DNA of 64,000 bases from an uncultured Bacillota bacterium (lineage in GTDB: Bacteria; Bacillota; Clostridia; Peptostreptococcales; Anaerovoracaceae), in the NCBI GenBank assembly GCA_927441425.1, contig CAKMKG010000027.1, forward strand, positions 31,770 through 95,769, given 5' to 3'. A program made the translations under genes and the position numbers. Shown one piece after another: positions 14,970 to 22,983 of the stretch; position 1 is the stretch's first letter; every line of letters starts with the position of its first letter. Below the pieces are notes generated by a model. That model was not told the origin of the DNA, searched no databases, and worked only from the letters and a program-made list of their open reading frames with translations.

Positions 14970-15848
14970 ATGACAATTACAAATAATATTCATGATACTG
15001 CACTCATCTTTGAAGGAGGCGGTATGAGAGCCAGCTATACCGCCGGGATTCTAAACACTCTGCTGGAAAATGAGATATACTTCGATTATGTAGCGGGCAT
15101 CTCCGCAGGCTCCAGTCATAGTGTCAACTATATTTCCAGAGACATTGAGCGTGCGAAGCGCTCCTTTGTAGATCTGGTCACAGATCCGAAATTCGGTGGC
15201 TGGAAGTCATTCTTTAGGGGAGAAGGCTATTTCAGAGCGCACTATATTTATGAGGAGACCCCTTATCCGGAGGCTACGCTGCCCTTTGATTTCAATACCT
15301 TTATGTCAAATCCGGCACGGCTCCGTATCGGTACCTTTGAGCGAGACAGTGGTGAAATCGTTTATTATTCCAAGGAAGATATCCATACTATTGAGGATTT
15401 AATGAAAATTGTCCGTTCCTCCTCCTCCATGCCCATATTCATGCCGCCAACTTATTATGATAACCATTACTATGTTGATGGTGGGCTTGGCGGAGGGATC
15501 GCGCTTGATATTGCCAGAAAGGATGGCATGAAAAAAGTCTTTGTTGTCCTCAGCAGAGAAAAGGGTTACCGAAAACAGTCAACAAAGTACAAGGGGGCTC
15601 TCAAAGCCTATTACCGTAAATATCCCGTCGTTACGGAAGCGCTGCTGAATCGTCATGTTGTATATAATCAAATTCTGGAGGAGCTGGAAGACATGGAGAG
15701 TGAGGGGAAGGCCTTTCTTGTCTATCCGGACATCATGCCCGTTTCCAATCGCGAGGTCAACTACCATAGGCTGTCTGAAAGCTATCGGCTCGGTTATGAA
15801 CAGGGGCAGCGTGATTTGGTAAAATGGCAAAGATTCCTGTCGAAATAA
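14970..15848 (+). CDS. Patatin-like phospholipase family protein (RssA/YjjU type)
   Basis: This 292-residue protein is a patatin-fold hydrolase with the glycine-rich oxyanion motif EGGGMRASYTAG, the nucleophile elbow GISAGSS and the catalytic Asp in DGGLGGG, so the Ser-Asp dyad is complete. It has no signal peptide or membrane segment and is expected to be a cytosolic acyl hydrolase of unknown substrate. The start ATG 14970 has ACAGGAG upstream. It is the first host gene beyond the prophage and appears to be a single-gene unit. The nearby palindrome at 14881 could be an operator, but this is speculation. Confidence 0.85.
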   Translation: MTITNNIHDTALIFEGGGMRASYTAGILNTLLENEIYFDYVAGISAGSSHSVNYISRDIERAKRSFVDLVTDPKFGGWKSFFRGEGYFRAHYIYEETPYPEATLPFDFNTFMSNPARLRIGTFERDSGEIVYYSKEDIHTIEDLMKIVRSSSSMPIFMPPTYYDNHYYVDGGLGGGIALDIARKDGMKKVFVVLSREKGYRKQSTKYKGALKAYYRKYPVVTEALLNRHVVYNQILEELEDMESEGKAFLVYPDIMPVSNREVNYHRLSESYRLGYEQGQRDLVKWQRFLSK

Positions 15849-15904
15849 CATATTAGTACAGAAAAAGCAACCAAATAATACTCGACGATAATTGAAGGCA
15901 AACC

Positions 15905-16036
15905 TGTGGATAAGTTTGATAGAAAAATGTCGGCGGAAATGCATACATGCTGAAACTTAAGTGTTTGTACGGCAATATGTTTTCCACAGGAAGATGTGGA
16001 TATCATTGTATACAATTGCGAAAAACATGTGGATAA
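15905..16036. promoter_or_regulatory. Cluster of DnaA-box-like 9-mers
   Basis: Within 132 bases there are two exact TGTGGATAA boxes (15905-15913 and 16028-16036), one TGTGGATAT (15995-16003) and, on the other strand, TGTGGAAAA (15980-15988). This matches the DnaA box TTATCCACA or differs from it by one base. No replication gene is nearby. The stretch 15,849-16,149 has no credible gene. Confidence 0.55.
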
Positions 16037-16149
16037 TGAGTAGAAACCTTAAAAAACATGCAGTCTAAGCTGTTGAAAAACGAACAGGGCACCATCGGCA
16101 AAAGTTTACATAATATTACACAAAAACATTATAATTTACATAAAAACAG

Positions 16150-16184
16150 AAAAAAGCAGCGCAAACCCAAAAGTTTGCACCGCT
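16150..16184 (-). terminator. Terminator of the ferredoxin gene
   Basis: On the minus strand an 11-bp stem with two G-T pairs (AGCGGTGCAAA against TTTGCGCTGCT, 16155-16184) is followed by a T run of about six. It lies 20 bases after the ferredoxin stop codon. Confidence 0.7.
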
Positions 16185-16204
16185 TACTCATCTATCCCCT
16201 GCTG

Positions 16205-16393
16205 TTATTCTACAATGATTACGGAAACCGGACAGCTTTCGGCTGCCTCCTGTGCAGTACCCTCAACACCGGATGGGATATCATCCACGATAACCTCCGC
16301 CAGACCGTCATCCGCCATTTGATATACCTCCGGACAGATTGACGGGCAAAGGCCGCAGCCGATACAACCGGAACGATCAATTGTTGCTTTCAT
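16205..16393 (-). CDS. Single-cluster [4Fe-4S] ferredoxin
   Basis: This 62-residue electron carrier has C10, C13 and C16 in CIGCGLC, C20 in the following SICP and one more cysteine in the C-terminal ESCPVSVI. Only one cluster can be formed (C10, C13, C16 and the C-terminal Cys); C20 is the extra residue that forms a disulfide in some monocluster ferredoxins. The acidic middle is normal for the family. It probably serves low-potential redox enzymes such as the pyruvate oxidoreductase encoded at the far end of the window. It is a single gene with its own terminator. Confidence 0.9.
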   Translation of the reverse strand: MKATIDRSGCIGCGLCPSICPEVYQMADDGLAEVIVDDIPSGVEGTAQEAAESCPVSVIIVE

Positions 16394-16500
16394 TTTACTT
16401 CCCTCCTGAAGAATCTTTTGTCTATCATATAGTATGCCTGTGCTTCGATAGAATCATTCACCGATTCATGCACTTAGTTTGCATACCAAAAGTTCCACTG

Positions 16501-16836
16501 CTAAAAGACTACGGTCAGCATGAATTTCATCGGCTCCGCCGCTGCGACTGCATGAGGAACATCTGCTGGCATCAAGATGGTTTCTCCTGCTTTTACGGTA
16601 AATTTCTCATCACCGATTGTGATTTCCGCCTGCCCATCGATCACATAAACCATTGCGTCGCCATGGGATGCATGTGTACTGATCTCTTCCCCTTTATCAA
16701 AAGAAAACACAGTGATACTTACGCCGGGATTTTGAACAAGGGTCTTGCTGACAACCTGCCCATCCTGATAGGTCACCAAGTCTGCCAAATTCTGTACTTT
16801 CGCTGCTTCAATATTCTTCATTATTTTATTGCTCAT
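16501..16836 (-). CDS. Small cupin-domain protein
   Basis: This 111-residue protein forms a single conserved beta-barrel. The first cupin motif is recognisable in SFDKGEEISTHASHGDAMVYVIDG (H-x-x-H-x4-E-like with D/A changes) and the second in KAGETILMPADVPHAV, whose final His is a metal ligand. The glutamate normally seen in motif 1 is not evident, so metal binding may be altered. Such small cupins lie near ferredoxins and redox regulators in clostridia, but their role is unknown. The start has GTAGGGA upstream. Two overlapping palindromes precede it. Confidence 0.8.
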   Translation of the reverse strand: MSNKIMKNIEAAKVQNLADLVTYQDGQVVSKTLVQNPGVSITVFSFDKGEEISTHASHGDAMVYVIDGQAEITIGDEKFTVKAGETILMPADVPHAVAAAEPMKFMLTVVF

Positions 16837-16875
16837 TTTAATCCCTACTTTCTTTTAACATAAATTAACTTTCTG

Positions 16876-16927
16876 AAATCATCCTATCATAGGCAGATAG
16901 GATGATTTGTTGCATATGCAACAAATC
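16876..16927 (-). promoter_or_regulatory. Two overlapping palindromes upstream of the cupin gene
   Basis: One inverted repeat has perfect 13-base arms (16876-16888 and 16896-16908, 7-base loop). The second is a perfect 24-bp palindrome with half-site GATTTGTTGCAT (16904-16927). They share five bases, so as RNA hairpins they exclude each other. A TATGAT at 16886-16891 on the minus strand could be the cupin -10 box, placing the 24-bp palindrome near -37. The half-site TTGTTGC..GCAACAA has the look of a CRP/FNR-family operator. Confidence 0.5.
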
Positions 16928-16968
16928 AAAAAATAAATATCTATAACAAAAGTAGTGTGCGTAATTCT

Positions 16969-18003
16969 TTATAAAATATGATGATAATGATTCAGCTTGT
17001 CTACAAACTGACGGATATCGGATTCTTCTGAAGCCCAGGAGGTAACCAGCCGGATTGCAGTGTGATCCTCATCGATCTTTTTCCAGGGATAAAAGGAATA
17101 CTCCTCCTCCAGTTTCCGGATGATCCCATTGGCCAGGATTGGGAAAATCTGATTGGAAGGGGAATGGACCAGAAAAGGATTGCCCAGATCACGAATACTC
17201 TTGCTGAGGATAGCCGCCATTTGATTTGCGTGGTGAGCAAGCTCAAAATAGAGGTTGTCCCGAAAAAGCTCCTCAAACTGAATTCCCAGCAGCCATCCTT
17301 TTGCAAGAAGACCACCTTTCTGTTTGATATGATAGCGGAAGTCTTCCTTCAATTCCTCTTTACAGATGACAAGGGCTTCCCCCATTAGAGCCCCGTTTTT
17401 TGTTCCACCGATATAGAATGCGTCTACGAGCTCCGCGATATCTGAAAGGGTCAGATCGTTCTCATTGGAAGCAAGAGCGGAACCGAGTCTTGCTCCGTCC
17501 ATATAAAGAATCAGGTTGTTTTTTCTACAGAATTCACTCAATTGAATCAGTTCTGATTTCAGATAAATGGATCCGATTTCCGTAGAATTGGAAATATAGA
17601 CAAGCTTCGGCTTCACCATATGCTCATCTTCATGATAGTCAAGAGCGGATTGGATCTCCTTCGGGGAGAGTTTGCCATCGGCCGTAGCCTCCGTGAGAAC
17701 CTTATGGCCCGTTGCCTCCACAGCACCGGTTTCATGAACGTTAATATGCCCCGTCTGAGCGGTTATTACTGCCTCATGAGCCCGCAGAAAGGCCGATATG
17801 GCTGTGAAGTTCGTTTGGGTGCCGCCCACAAGGAAATGCACATCCACGTCCTCTCTGCCGATTTTATTCTTGATCAAAGAAGCTGCATTCCGGCAATGGC
17901 GGTCAAGACCGTATCCGTCGGCTTGCTCCAAGTTTGTCCGGAATAATGCATCTAAAATTTGGGGATGAGCCCCTTCGCTGTAGTCGCATAAAAAACTGTA
18001 CAT
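16969..18003 (-). CDS. Low-specificity L-threonine aldolase family, PLP dependent
   Basis: This 344-residue enzyme of the beta-eliminating lyase / threonine aldolase fold would cleave threonine or allo-threonine to glycine and acetaldehyde. Visible landmarks are the N-terminal FLCDYSEGAHPQIL, the active-site stretch with QTGHINVHETGA, the PLP-binding aspartate motif YMDGARLGSAL and the Schiff-base lysine in FYIGGTKNGALMGEA. Length and motif order are complete. The start has a GGAGGCGA site 5-6 bases upstream. Some relatives act on other hydroxy amino acids, so the substrate is uncertain. Confidence 0.85.
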   Translation of the reverse strand: MYSFLCDYSEGAHPQILDALFRTNLEQADGYGLDRHCRNAASLIKNKIGREDVDVHFLVGGTQTNFTAISAFLRAHEAVITAQTGHINVHETGAVEATGHKVLTEATADGKLSPKEIQSALDYHEDEHMVKPKLVYISNSTEIGSIYLKSELIQLSEFCRKNNLILYMDGARLGSALASNENDLTLSDIAELVDAFYIGGTKNGALMGEALVICKEELKEDFRYHIKQKGGLLAKGWLLGIQFEELFRDNLYFELAHHANQMAAILSKSIRDLGNPFLVHSPSNQIFPILANGIIRKLEEEYSFYPWKKIDEDHTAIRLVTSWASEESDIRQFVDKLNHYHHIL

Positions 18004-18355
18004 TGTTTCGCCTCCGTAATACTGATAAACATTGCATTCGATTATATGCTCTCAGTATACCACAAGCCTGCCGCAGCATTCCATAAGTAAGGGAGAATAG
18101 TTTCCTATTCCCCCTCTGATTATTCAACTGCAACATCAGATGTGACTGTCTGCTGCAGAACGCGGGCTGTGGTGGATGCCTATACAACTTCAGGAAAATG
18201 GAGTGTTTCGTATGATTCTTTTCCTTAATCTATCTGAAAGCAATCGTATTTGACTGCCTAATATAGTATATGAGAGGACTTTCAGAATGTGATGGAACGA
18301 AAGGAATTCACTCACCTGTGATCCCCAAAAAAATAATGTATTCTTTTGCGGGAAA
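18004..18355. other. Intergenic stretch without a recognised gene
   Basis: Between threonine aldolase (leftward) and the pyrG promoter (rightward) there is no credible reading frame. It holds a hairpin at 18090-18115 (AGGG-GAATAG against CTATTC-CCCT, loop TTTC) and TATACT/TATAAT-like boxes on the minus strand at about 18,040-18,060 that could serve the aldolase gene. No known riboswitch was recognised. Confidence 0.4.
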
Positions 18356-18383
18356 TTGCTGGATATTTTTTTTGCGATATGAT
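18356..18383 (+). promoter_or_regulatory. Candidate pyrG promoter
   Basis: TTGCTG (18356-18361) and TATGAT (18378-18383) are 16 bases apart. A transcript would carry a leader of roughly 230 bases before the pyrG start. Confidence 0.5.
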
Positions 18384-18508
18384 ACTATTGTAAAGAATTA
18401 AATACAGGGAAGTATCATGAACAAATAGGGACGGTCAAATGGAGGGGCATATATCCTGCACCCCAAAAGACTGATTCTTATTTTTTTTACAATTTACTGC
18501 GAACGGTA

Positions 18509-18586
18509 GAATTCCAATCTGGCTGAAGCCAGGGAATTCCCGTATGGCACCTTCCGGACATTTGCTCTGCAAATGTGGATAGGTGC
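18509..18586 (+). promoter_or_regulatory. Two tandem hairpins in the pyrG leader
   Basis: The first has GAATTCC/GGAATTC and CTGGC/GCCAG stems closed by TGAA (18509-18539). The second has GCACCT/AGGTGC and ACATTTGC/GCAAATGT stems (18547-18586). No T run follows, so neither is a simple terminator. A T-rich run at 18479-18488 lies further upstream. The ribosome binding site AAGGAGGTGA follows at 18607. Confidence 0.5.
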
Positions 18587-18624
18587 GTAAATTGGGCGAG
18601 CTACTAAAGGAGGTGAAAGAAATT

Positions 18625-20223
18625 ATGACGAAATTTATCTTTGTTACGGGAGGCGTTGTATCCGGCTTGGGAAAAGGCATCACCGCAGCATCGCTGGGCA
18701 GGCTGCTGAAAGCCAGAGGCTTTAAGGTGGCGGCACAGAAGCTTGATCCATATATTAATGTGGATCCGGGAACCATGAGCCCGTTTCAACATGGGGAAGT
18801 CTACGTAACAGAAGACGGTGCAGAAACCGACTTGGATTTAGGTCATTATGAACGATTTATCGATGAGGATCTAAATAAGTATTCCAATCTGACGACAGGC
18901 AAGGTTTTCTGGAACGTTCTTTCCAAAGAAAGAGCAGGGGAATACCTTGGCAGTACGGTTCAAATCATTCCCCATGTAACGAACGAAATCAAGAAATTCA
19001 TCTACTCCGTTGGTGAAAAAATCAGTGCTGATGTTGTTATCACAGAAATCGGAGGAACCACCGGAGATATCGAAAGCCAACCGTTTCTCGAAGCCATCCG
19101 ACAGGTATCCTTAGAAATCGGTAAAGAAAATTGCCTCTTCATCCATGTAACGTTGGTGCCCTATATCAAAAGCTCCGGGGAACATAAATCAAAACCTACC
19201 CAGCATTCCGTCAAGGAACTGCGCTCCATGGGGATATCACCGGATATCATCGTAACAAGATCGGACGAGCTCATAGAAGAGGAGATCAAACAGAAAATAT
19301 CCTTGTTCTGCAATGTAAAGCCCGATTGTGTCATTGAAAATAGGACGGTTCCTATTTTATATGAAGCGCCGATGATGCTGGAGGAAAACAATTTTTCTGA
19401 GATCGTATGCCGTGAGCTGTCTCTTCCCTGCCACCATTGCGATATGCAGGATTGGACTGACATGCTGGACCGCATCAAGAAAAGAGATCAATCTGTGAAA
19501 ATTGCCATCATCGGGAAATATGTGAAGCTCCACGATGCCTATTTATCTGTGGCGGAAGCGATGAATCATGCCGGATATGAAAATGGATGCATCGTTGAGA
19601 TCAAATGGGTCGAAGCGGAAGAGGTTAACGAAGATACAGTAGAATCCCTTTTGGGTGGATGCAAAGGAATTCTTGTCCCCGGAGGCTTTGGAGACAGAGG
19701 AATTCGAGGCAAAATTATCGGAGCAAGATACGCGAGAGAAAATAACATTCCTTATCTGGGAATATGCTTGGGAATGCAGATCGCAGTGATCGAGTTTGCG
19801 CAGAAAAAACTGGGGCTGGAAGAAGCCAACTCCACTGAATTCAAACTAGACTGCTGTGATGCGGTCATAGATTTTATGCCGGATCAATACGGAGATATTC
19901 CGAAGGGAGGCACCATGCGCTTGGGTGCTTATCCGTGTAAGATAAAGCCTGGCAGTATGATGGAAAAGGCGTATGGGATGGATATGATCCAGGAACGCCA
20001 TCGCCACCGATATGAGTTCAACAATCAGTATCGGGAGGCTGTGGAAGCAATGGGTATGACCATCACCGGCACATCCCCTGACGGGCGGCTGGTGGAGGCG
20101 GTTGAGATCCCTGAAAATACATTCTTTGTGGGGGTTCAATATCACCCCGAATTTAAGAGTAGGCCAAATCAGGCACATCCATTATTTAGGGAATTTGTCA
20201 GGGCGGCGTTGTTTAGCAATTAA
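18625..20223 (+). CDS. pyrG: CTP synthase
   Basis: This 532-residue enzyme makes CTP from UTP, ATP and glutamine. The N-terminal synthetase domain starts [17 protein letters not shown] and contains the [23 protein letters not shown] block. The C-terminal class I glutamine amidotransferase has the cysteine in GICLGMQ and the His-Glu pair in [10 protein letters not shown]. Length is normal and no key residue is missing. The start is ATG 18625 with a perfect AAGGAGGTGA 8 bases before it; an upstream in-frame TTG is inside the leader. Leader-based control is known for pyrG in Gram-positive bacteria, and a structured leader is present here. Confidence 0.95.
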   Translation: MTKFIFVTGGVVSGLGKGITAASLGRLLKARGFKVAAQKLDPYINVDPGTMSPFQHGEVYVTEDGAETDLDLGHYERFIDEDLNKYSNLTTGKVFWNVLSKERAGEYLGSTVQIIPHVTNEIKKFIYSVGEKISADVVITEIGGTTGDIESQPFLEAIRQVSLEIGKENCLFIHVTLVPYIKSSGEHKSKPTQHSVKELRSMGISPDIIVTRSDELIEEEIKQKISLFCNVKPDCVIENRTVPILYEAPMMLEENNFSEIVCRELSLPCHHCDMQDWTDMLDRIKKRDQSVKIAIIGKYVKLHDAYLSVAEAMNHAGYENGCIVEIKWVEAEEVNEDTVESLLGGCKGILVPGGFGDRGIRGKIIGARYARENNIPYLGICLGMQIAVIEFAQKKLGLEEANSTEFKLDCCDAVIDFMPDQYGDIPKGGTMRLGAYPCKIKPGSMMEKAYGMDMIQERHRHRYEFNNQYREAVEAMGMTITGTSPDGRLVEAVEIPENTFFVGVQYHPEFKSRPNQAHPLFREFVRAALFSN

Positions 20224-20263
20224 CAAGCCGGGGTAAAATTATGGTGGACAGGGAGGATAAATT

Positions 20264-22810
20264 ATGAAAACAAAACAATTAACAAATGACTTATACTGGG
20301 TGGGCACGCAGGATCCTGATTTAAGGGTATTCGACATCTTATTGGATACCGAATTTGGGACATCATACAATTCGTACGTTTTAAAGGGCTCCGATAAGAA
20401 AGTGGTTTTTGAGACATCTAAAGCAAAGTTCTCGGAAGAATATTTGGATAAACTTTCCGAAATCACACCTATCGATGAGATTGACTATATCATTCTAAGT
20501 CATACAGAACCGGATCATAGCGGAACCATTGAGATGCTTCTCGAGTTGAACCCAAAGATCAAACTAGTCGGCACCTCTGCTGCCATCAATTTTATGAAGG
20601 AAATCTGCAACAAGGATTTTACTAGTATTGTTGTAAAAGAGGGAGACGTTTTATCATTGGGCAACAAGACACTGAAATTTATCATGGCGCCAAATCTGCA
20701 TTGGCCGGACACGATGTTCACCTATGTGGAAGAAGACGGCATACTGGTTACCTGCGATGCTTTCGGTTCCCATTATTCGCTGGAGGGTGTAACAAATGAT
20801 ACGATTCCAAATCAAGCAGACTACCAAGGTACATTGAAATATTATTATGACGGCATTGTTGCACCGTTTAAATCCTTCGTTCTGGATGCAATTAAAAAGG
20901 TTGAAGGGTTAAAGATTACTATGATACTGACCGGACATGGTCCGGTCTTAACGGATAATCCAATGGCGATTGTGGAGCAGTATCGAGAATGGTCCACGGA
21001 AAAGAATCCGAATACAAAGAAAACGGTAATTATCCCATATGTATCCGCCTACGGATACACGGAAATGCTGGCAAAGAAGATCGCGGAGGGTATCCAGGCA
21101 TTTGCGGATTTTGATGTAAGACTGTACGACATGGTAACTGCCGATCAGGAGATGGTACTCGATGAATTGTACTGGGCGGATGGCATTCTGTTCGGAACAC
21201 CTACCATAGTTGGAGAGGCCTTGAAACCCATCTGGGATTTGACGACATCCATCTTTGCGAAGACCCACGGCTGGAAAATCGCATCAGCCTTCGGATCCTA
21301 TGGATGGAGCGGCGAAGGTGTTCCGCACATCATGGAAAGACTGAAGCAGCTAGGCATGAAGCTTTACGGCGAAGGGCTCAGGGTCCGATTCAAGCCAAGT
21401 GCAGCACAGCTTCAGGAGGCGTTTGAGTTTGGCTATGGTTTCGGTGCATCTGTGGATGCCGGTAAGATACTGGAAAATGTAAAACCGAGGGCAGCAAATG
21501 CTGTGAGAAATTGGAAATGCCTTGTTTGCGGCCATATTGCCGAAGGGGAAGCGCCGCCTGAATTTTGCCCTGTCTGCGGCGTTGGTCCGGATCAGTTTGT
21601 GGAGATCATTGTCGGGGATACGGGATTTCATTCCGATAAAGCAGAGCGTTTTATCATCATCGGAAATGGAGCGGCAGGAACCACCGCTTGCGAAGAGATC
21701 AGAAAGCGAAACAAGATATGCAGCATCGAAATCATATCGGGGGAGGGCGTTATCGGTTATAACCGCCCGATGCTGACGAAGGGGATCCTGTCAGAAGTGG
21801 ACCCGATCAACTTCTTCATAAAGCCTTCTGAATGGTATCAAGAAAATAATATAAAGCTGACACTGGGTGTGACCGTCAAAGAAATTAGAAAAGATACGAA
21901 GGAACTCGTTCTGACCAATGGTGAAGAAAGAAAGTATGACAAGCTGATTCTGGCAATGGGTGCAGAGGCTTTTATTCCACCGATCAAAGGTGCAGAGCAG
22001 GAAGGCGTTTATGCCATTCGATCCTTGAAAGGCGTCAAGGAGCTGCAGGAATTCTTGAAGCAAGTAGCAAAGGCGGTTGTCATTGGCGGCGGGATTTTGG
22101 GCTTGGAAGCAGCCTGGGAGTTGAAGAGGGCCGGGAAGGATGTTACGATCATCGAACTTTCCCCGAGTATCATGAATAAACAATTGGATGAAAAGGGTTC
22201 GGAACTGTTGCGGGCAGCAACAGAGAAATCGGGAATCCGAGTAATCACCAATACAGGAATTGAAGAAATTACAGGAAACGGAAAAGTAACCGGGGTTAAA
22301 CTTGTTGATGGAACGAATGTAAACGGAGAACTGGTAATCCTTTCAACTGGAGTAAGGCAGAACATCCAATTGGCAGTATCCATTGGAATCGAAACGGGTC
22401 GTTCCATCAAGGTCAATGAGAGGATGGAAACCAGTGTGAAAGATATTTATGCCTGCGGTGACTGTGCGGAATACGACGGCGTGAATTACGCCATATGGGG
22501 TCAAGCCGTTGAAATGGGAAAAGCAGCGGGGATCAATGCTGTCGGAGATGAGTATAAATATGAGGCCTTTATTCCGTCCAATGCTTTCGTCGGTATGGGT
22601 ACTTCTTTGTTTGCAGTAGGGGATAACGGCAAGGATCCGGAAAAGATTTATAAAACCTTCGAGGTATGCGATGCGGCCAAGAATACCTACGAGAAGCTAT
22701 ATTTTGTGAACAATAGATTCTGCGGTGGCATTCTCATGGGGGATGTAACAAAATCCGGCAAGTTGATGGAAGGATATAAAAAACAGGATCCTATCACGAA
22801 ATTTCTCTAA
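20264..22810 (+). CDS. Flavodiiron protein fused to short-spaced rubredoxin and NAD(P)H:rubredoxin oxidoreductase
   Basis: This 848-residue soluble fusion would reduce O2 (or NO) to water using NAD(P)H. Residues 1-250 are a metallo-beta-lactamase diiron domain (SHTEPDHSG ligands), about 255-400 a flavodoxin domain (PYVSAYGYTEMLAKKI). A rubredoxin-like domain follows with C419, C422, C435 and C438, only 12 residues between the CxxC pairs. About 460-848 is an FAD/NAD reductase (IIGNGAAG, VIGGGILGLEAA, YACGDCAE). This is the class F architecture described from Clostridioides difficile, so electron transfer from NAD(P)H to the diiron site lies in one chain. It is a single-gene unit followed by a hairpin. 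Confidence 0.92.
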   Translation: MKTKQLTNDLYWVGTQDPDLRVFDILLDTEFGTSYNSYVLKGSDKKVVFETSKAKFSEEYLDKLSEITPIDEIDYIILSHTEPDHSGTIEMLLELNPKIKLVGTSAAINFMKEICNKDFTSIVVKEGDVLSLGNKTLKFIMAPNLHWPDTMFTYVEEDGILVTCDAFGSHYSLEGVTNDTIPNQADYQGTLKYYYDGIVAPFKSFVLDAIKKVEGLKITMILTGHGPVLTDNPMAIVEQYREWSTEKNPNTKKTVIIPYVSAYGYTEMLAKKIAEGIQAFADFDVRLYDMVTADQEMVLDELYWADGILFGTPTIVGEALKPIWDLTTSIFAKTHGWKIASAFGSYGWSGEGVPHIMERLKQLGMKLYGEGLRVRFKPSAAQLQEAFEFGYGFGASVDAGKILENVKPRAANAVRNWKCLVCGHIAEGEAPPEFCPVCGVGPDQFVEIIVGDTGFHSDKAERFIIIGNGAAGTTACEEIRKRNKICSIEIISGEGVIGYNRPMLTKGILSEVDPINFFIKPSEWYQENNIKLTLGVTVKEIRKDTKELVLTNGEERKYDKLILAMGAEAFIPPIKGAEQEGVYAIRSLKGVKELQEFLKQVAKAVVIGGGILGLEAAWELKRAGKDVTIIELSPSIMNKQLDEKGSELLRAATEKSGIRVITNTGIEEITGNGKVTGVKLVDGTNVNGELVILSTGVRQNIQLAVSIGIETGRSIKVNERMETSVKDIYACGDCAEYDGVNYAIWGQAVEMGKAAGINAVGDEYKYEAFIPSNAFVGMGTSLFAVGDNGKDPEKIYKTFEVCDAAKNTYEKLYFVNNRFCGGILMGDVTKSGKLMEGYKKQDPITKFL

Positions 22811-22821
22811 TAGCAATTAGG

Positions 22822-22848
22822 AGGAGGACCGAAAGGGTCCTCCTTTAT
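22822..22848 (+). terminator. Hairpin after the flavodiiron gene
   Basis: A 9-bp stem AGGAGGACC/GGTCCTCCT with a GAAAG loop (22822-22844) is followed by a short TTTA. It is GC rich with a weak T run. Confidence 0.6.
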
Positions 22849-22926
22849 GCTCTTGTCTTTCCTTTTGTGAAAGCGCCCTTGATGAAGAATCGATCCATTG
22901 ACAGAATCTGAATAAAGGAGAATATA

Positions 22927-22983
22927 ATGCACACGCATTATAGCAGCCATACCAATGAAAGAAGCACGAAACAAACCGGGTAA
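22927..22983 (+). CDS. 18-codon upstream reading frame overlapping the GGDEF-EAL gene
   Basis: ATG 22927 has the only good ribosome binding site in this interval, AAAGGAGA at 22914-22921. It reads MHTHYSSHTNERSTKQTG then TAA at 22981-22983, overlapping the GGDEF-EAL start at 22955 in another frame. The downstream ATG lacks such a site, so translation of the large protein may depend on this frame. A single-base sequence error joining the two frames is the alternative. Confidence 0.45.
   Translation: MHTHYSSHTNERSTKQTG

Noticed and set aside
15905..16036. Chromosomal replication origin
   Set aside because: There are only four DnaA-like boxes and no dnaA, dnaN or gyrase genes nearby, so it is kept as a DnaA-box cluster only.
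16058..16342. Plus-strand frame overlapping the ferredoxin gene
   Set aside because: It is antisense to a clear ferredoxin and its terminator, and no family is recognisable.
18004..18355. Glycine riboswitch, T-box or 6S RNA upstream of threonine aldolase
   Set aside because: No conserved T-box (AGGGTGGNACCGCG) or glycine-riboswitch core is visible, and the hairpin at 18090-18115 is too simple to assign to a known RNA.
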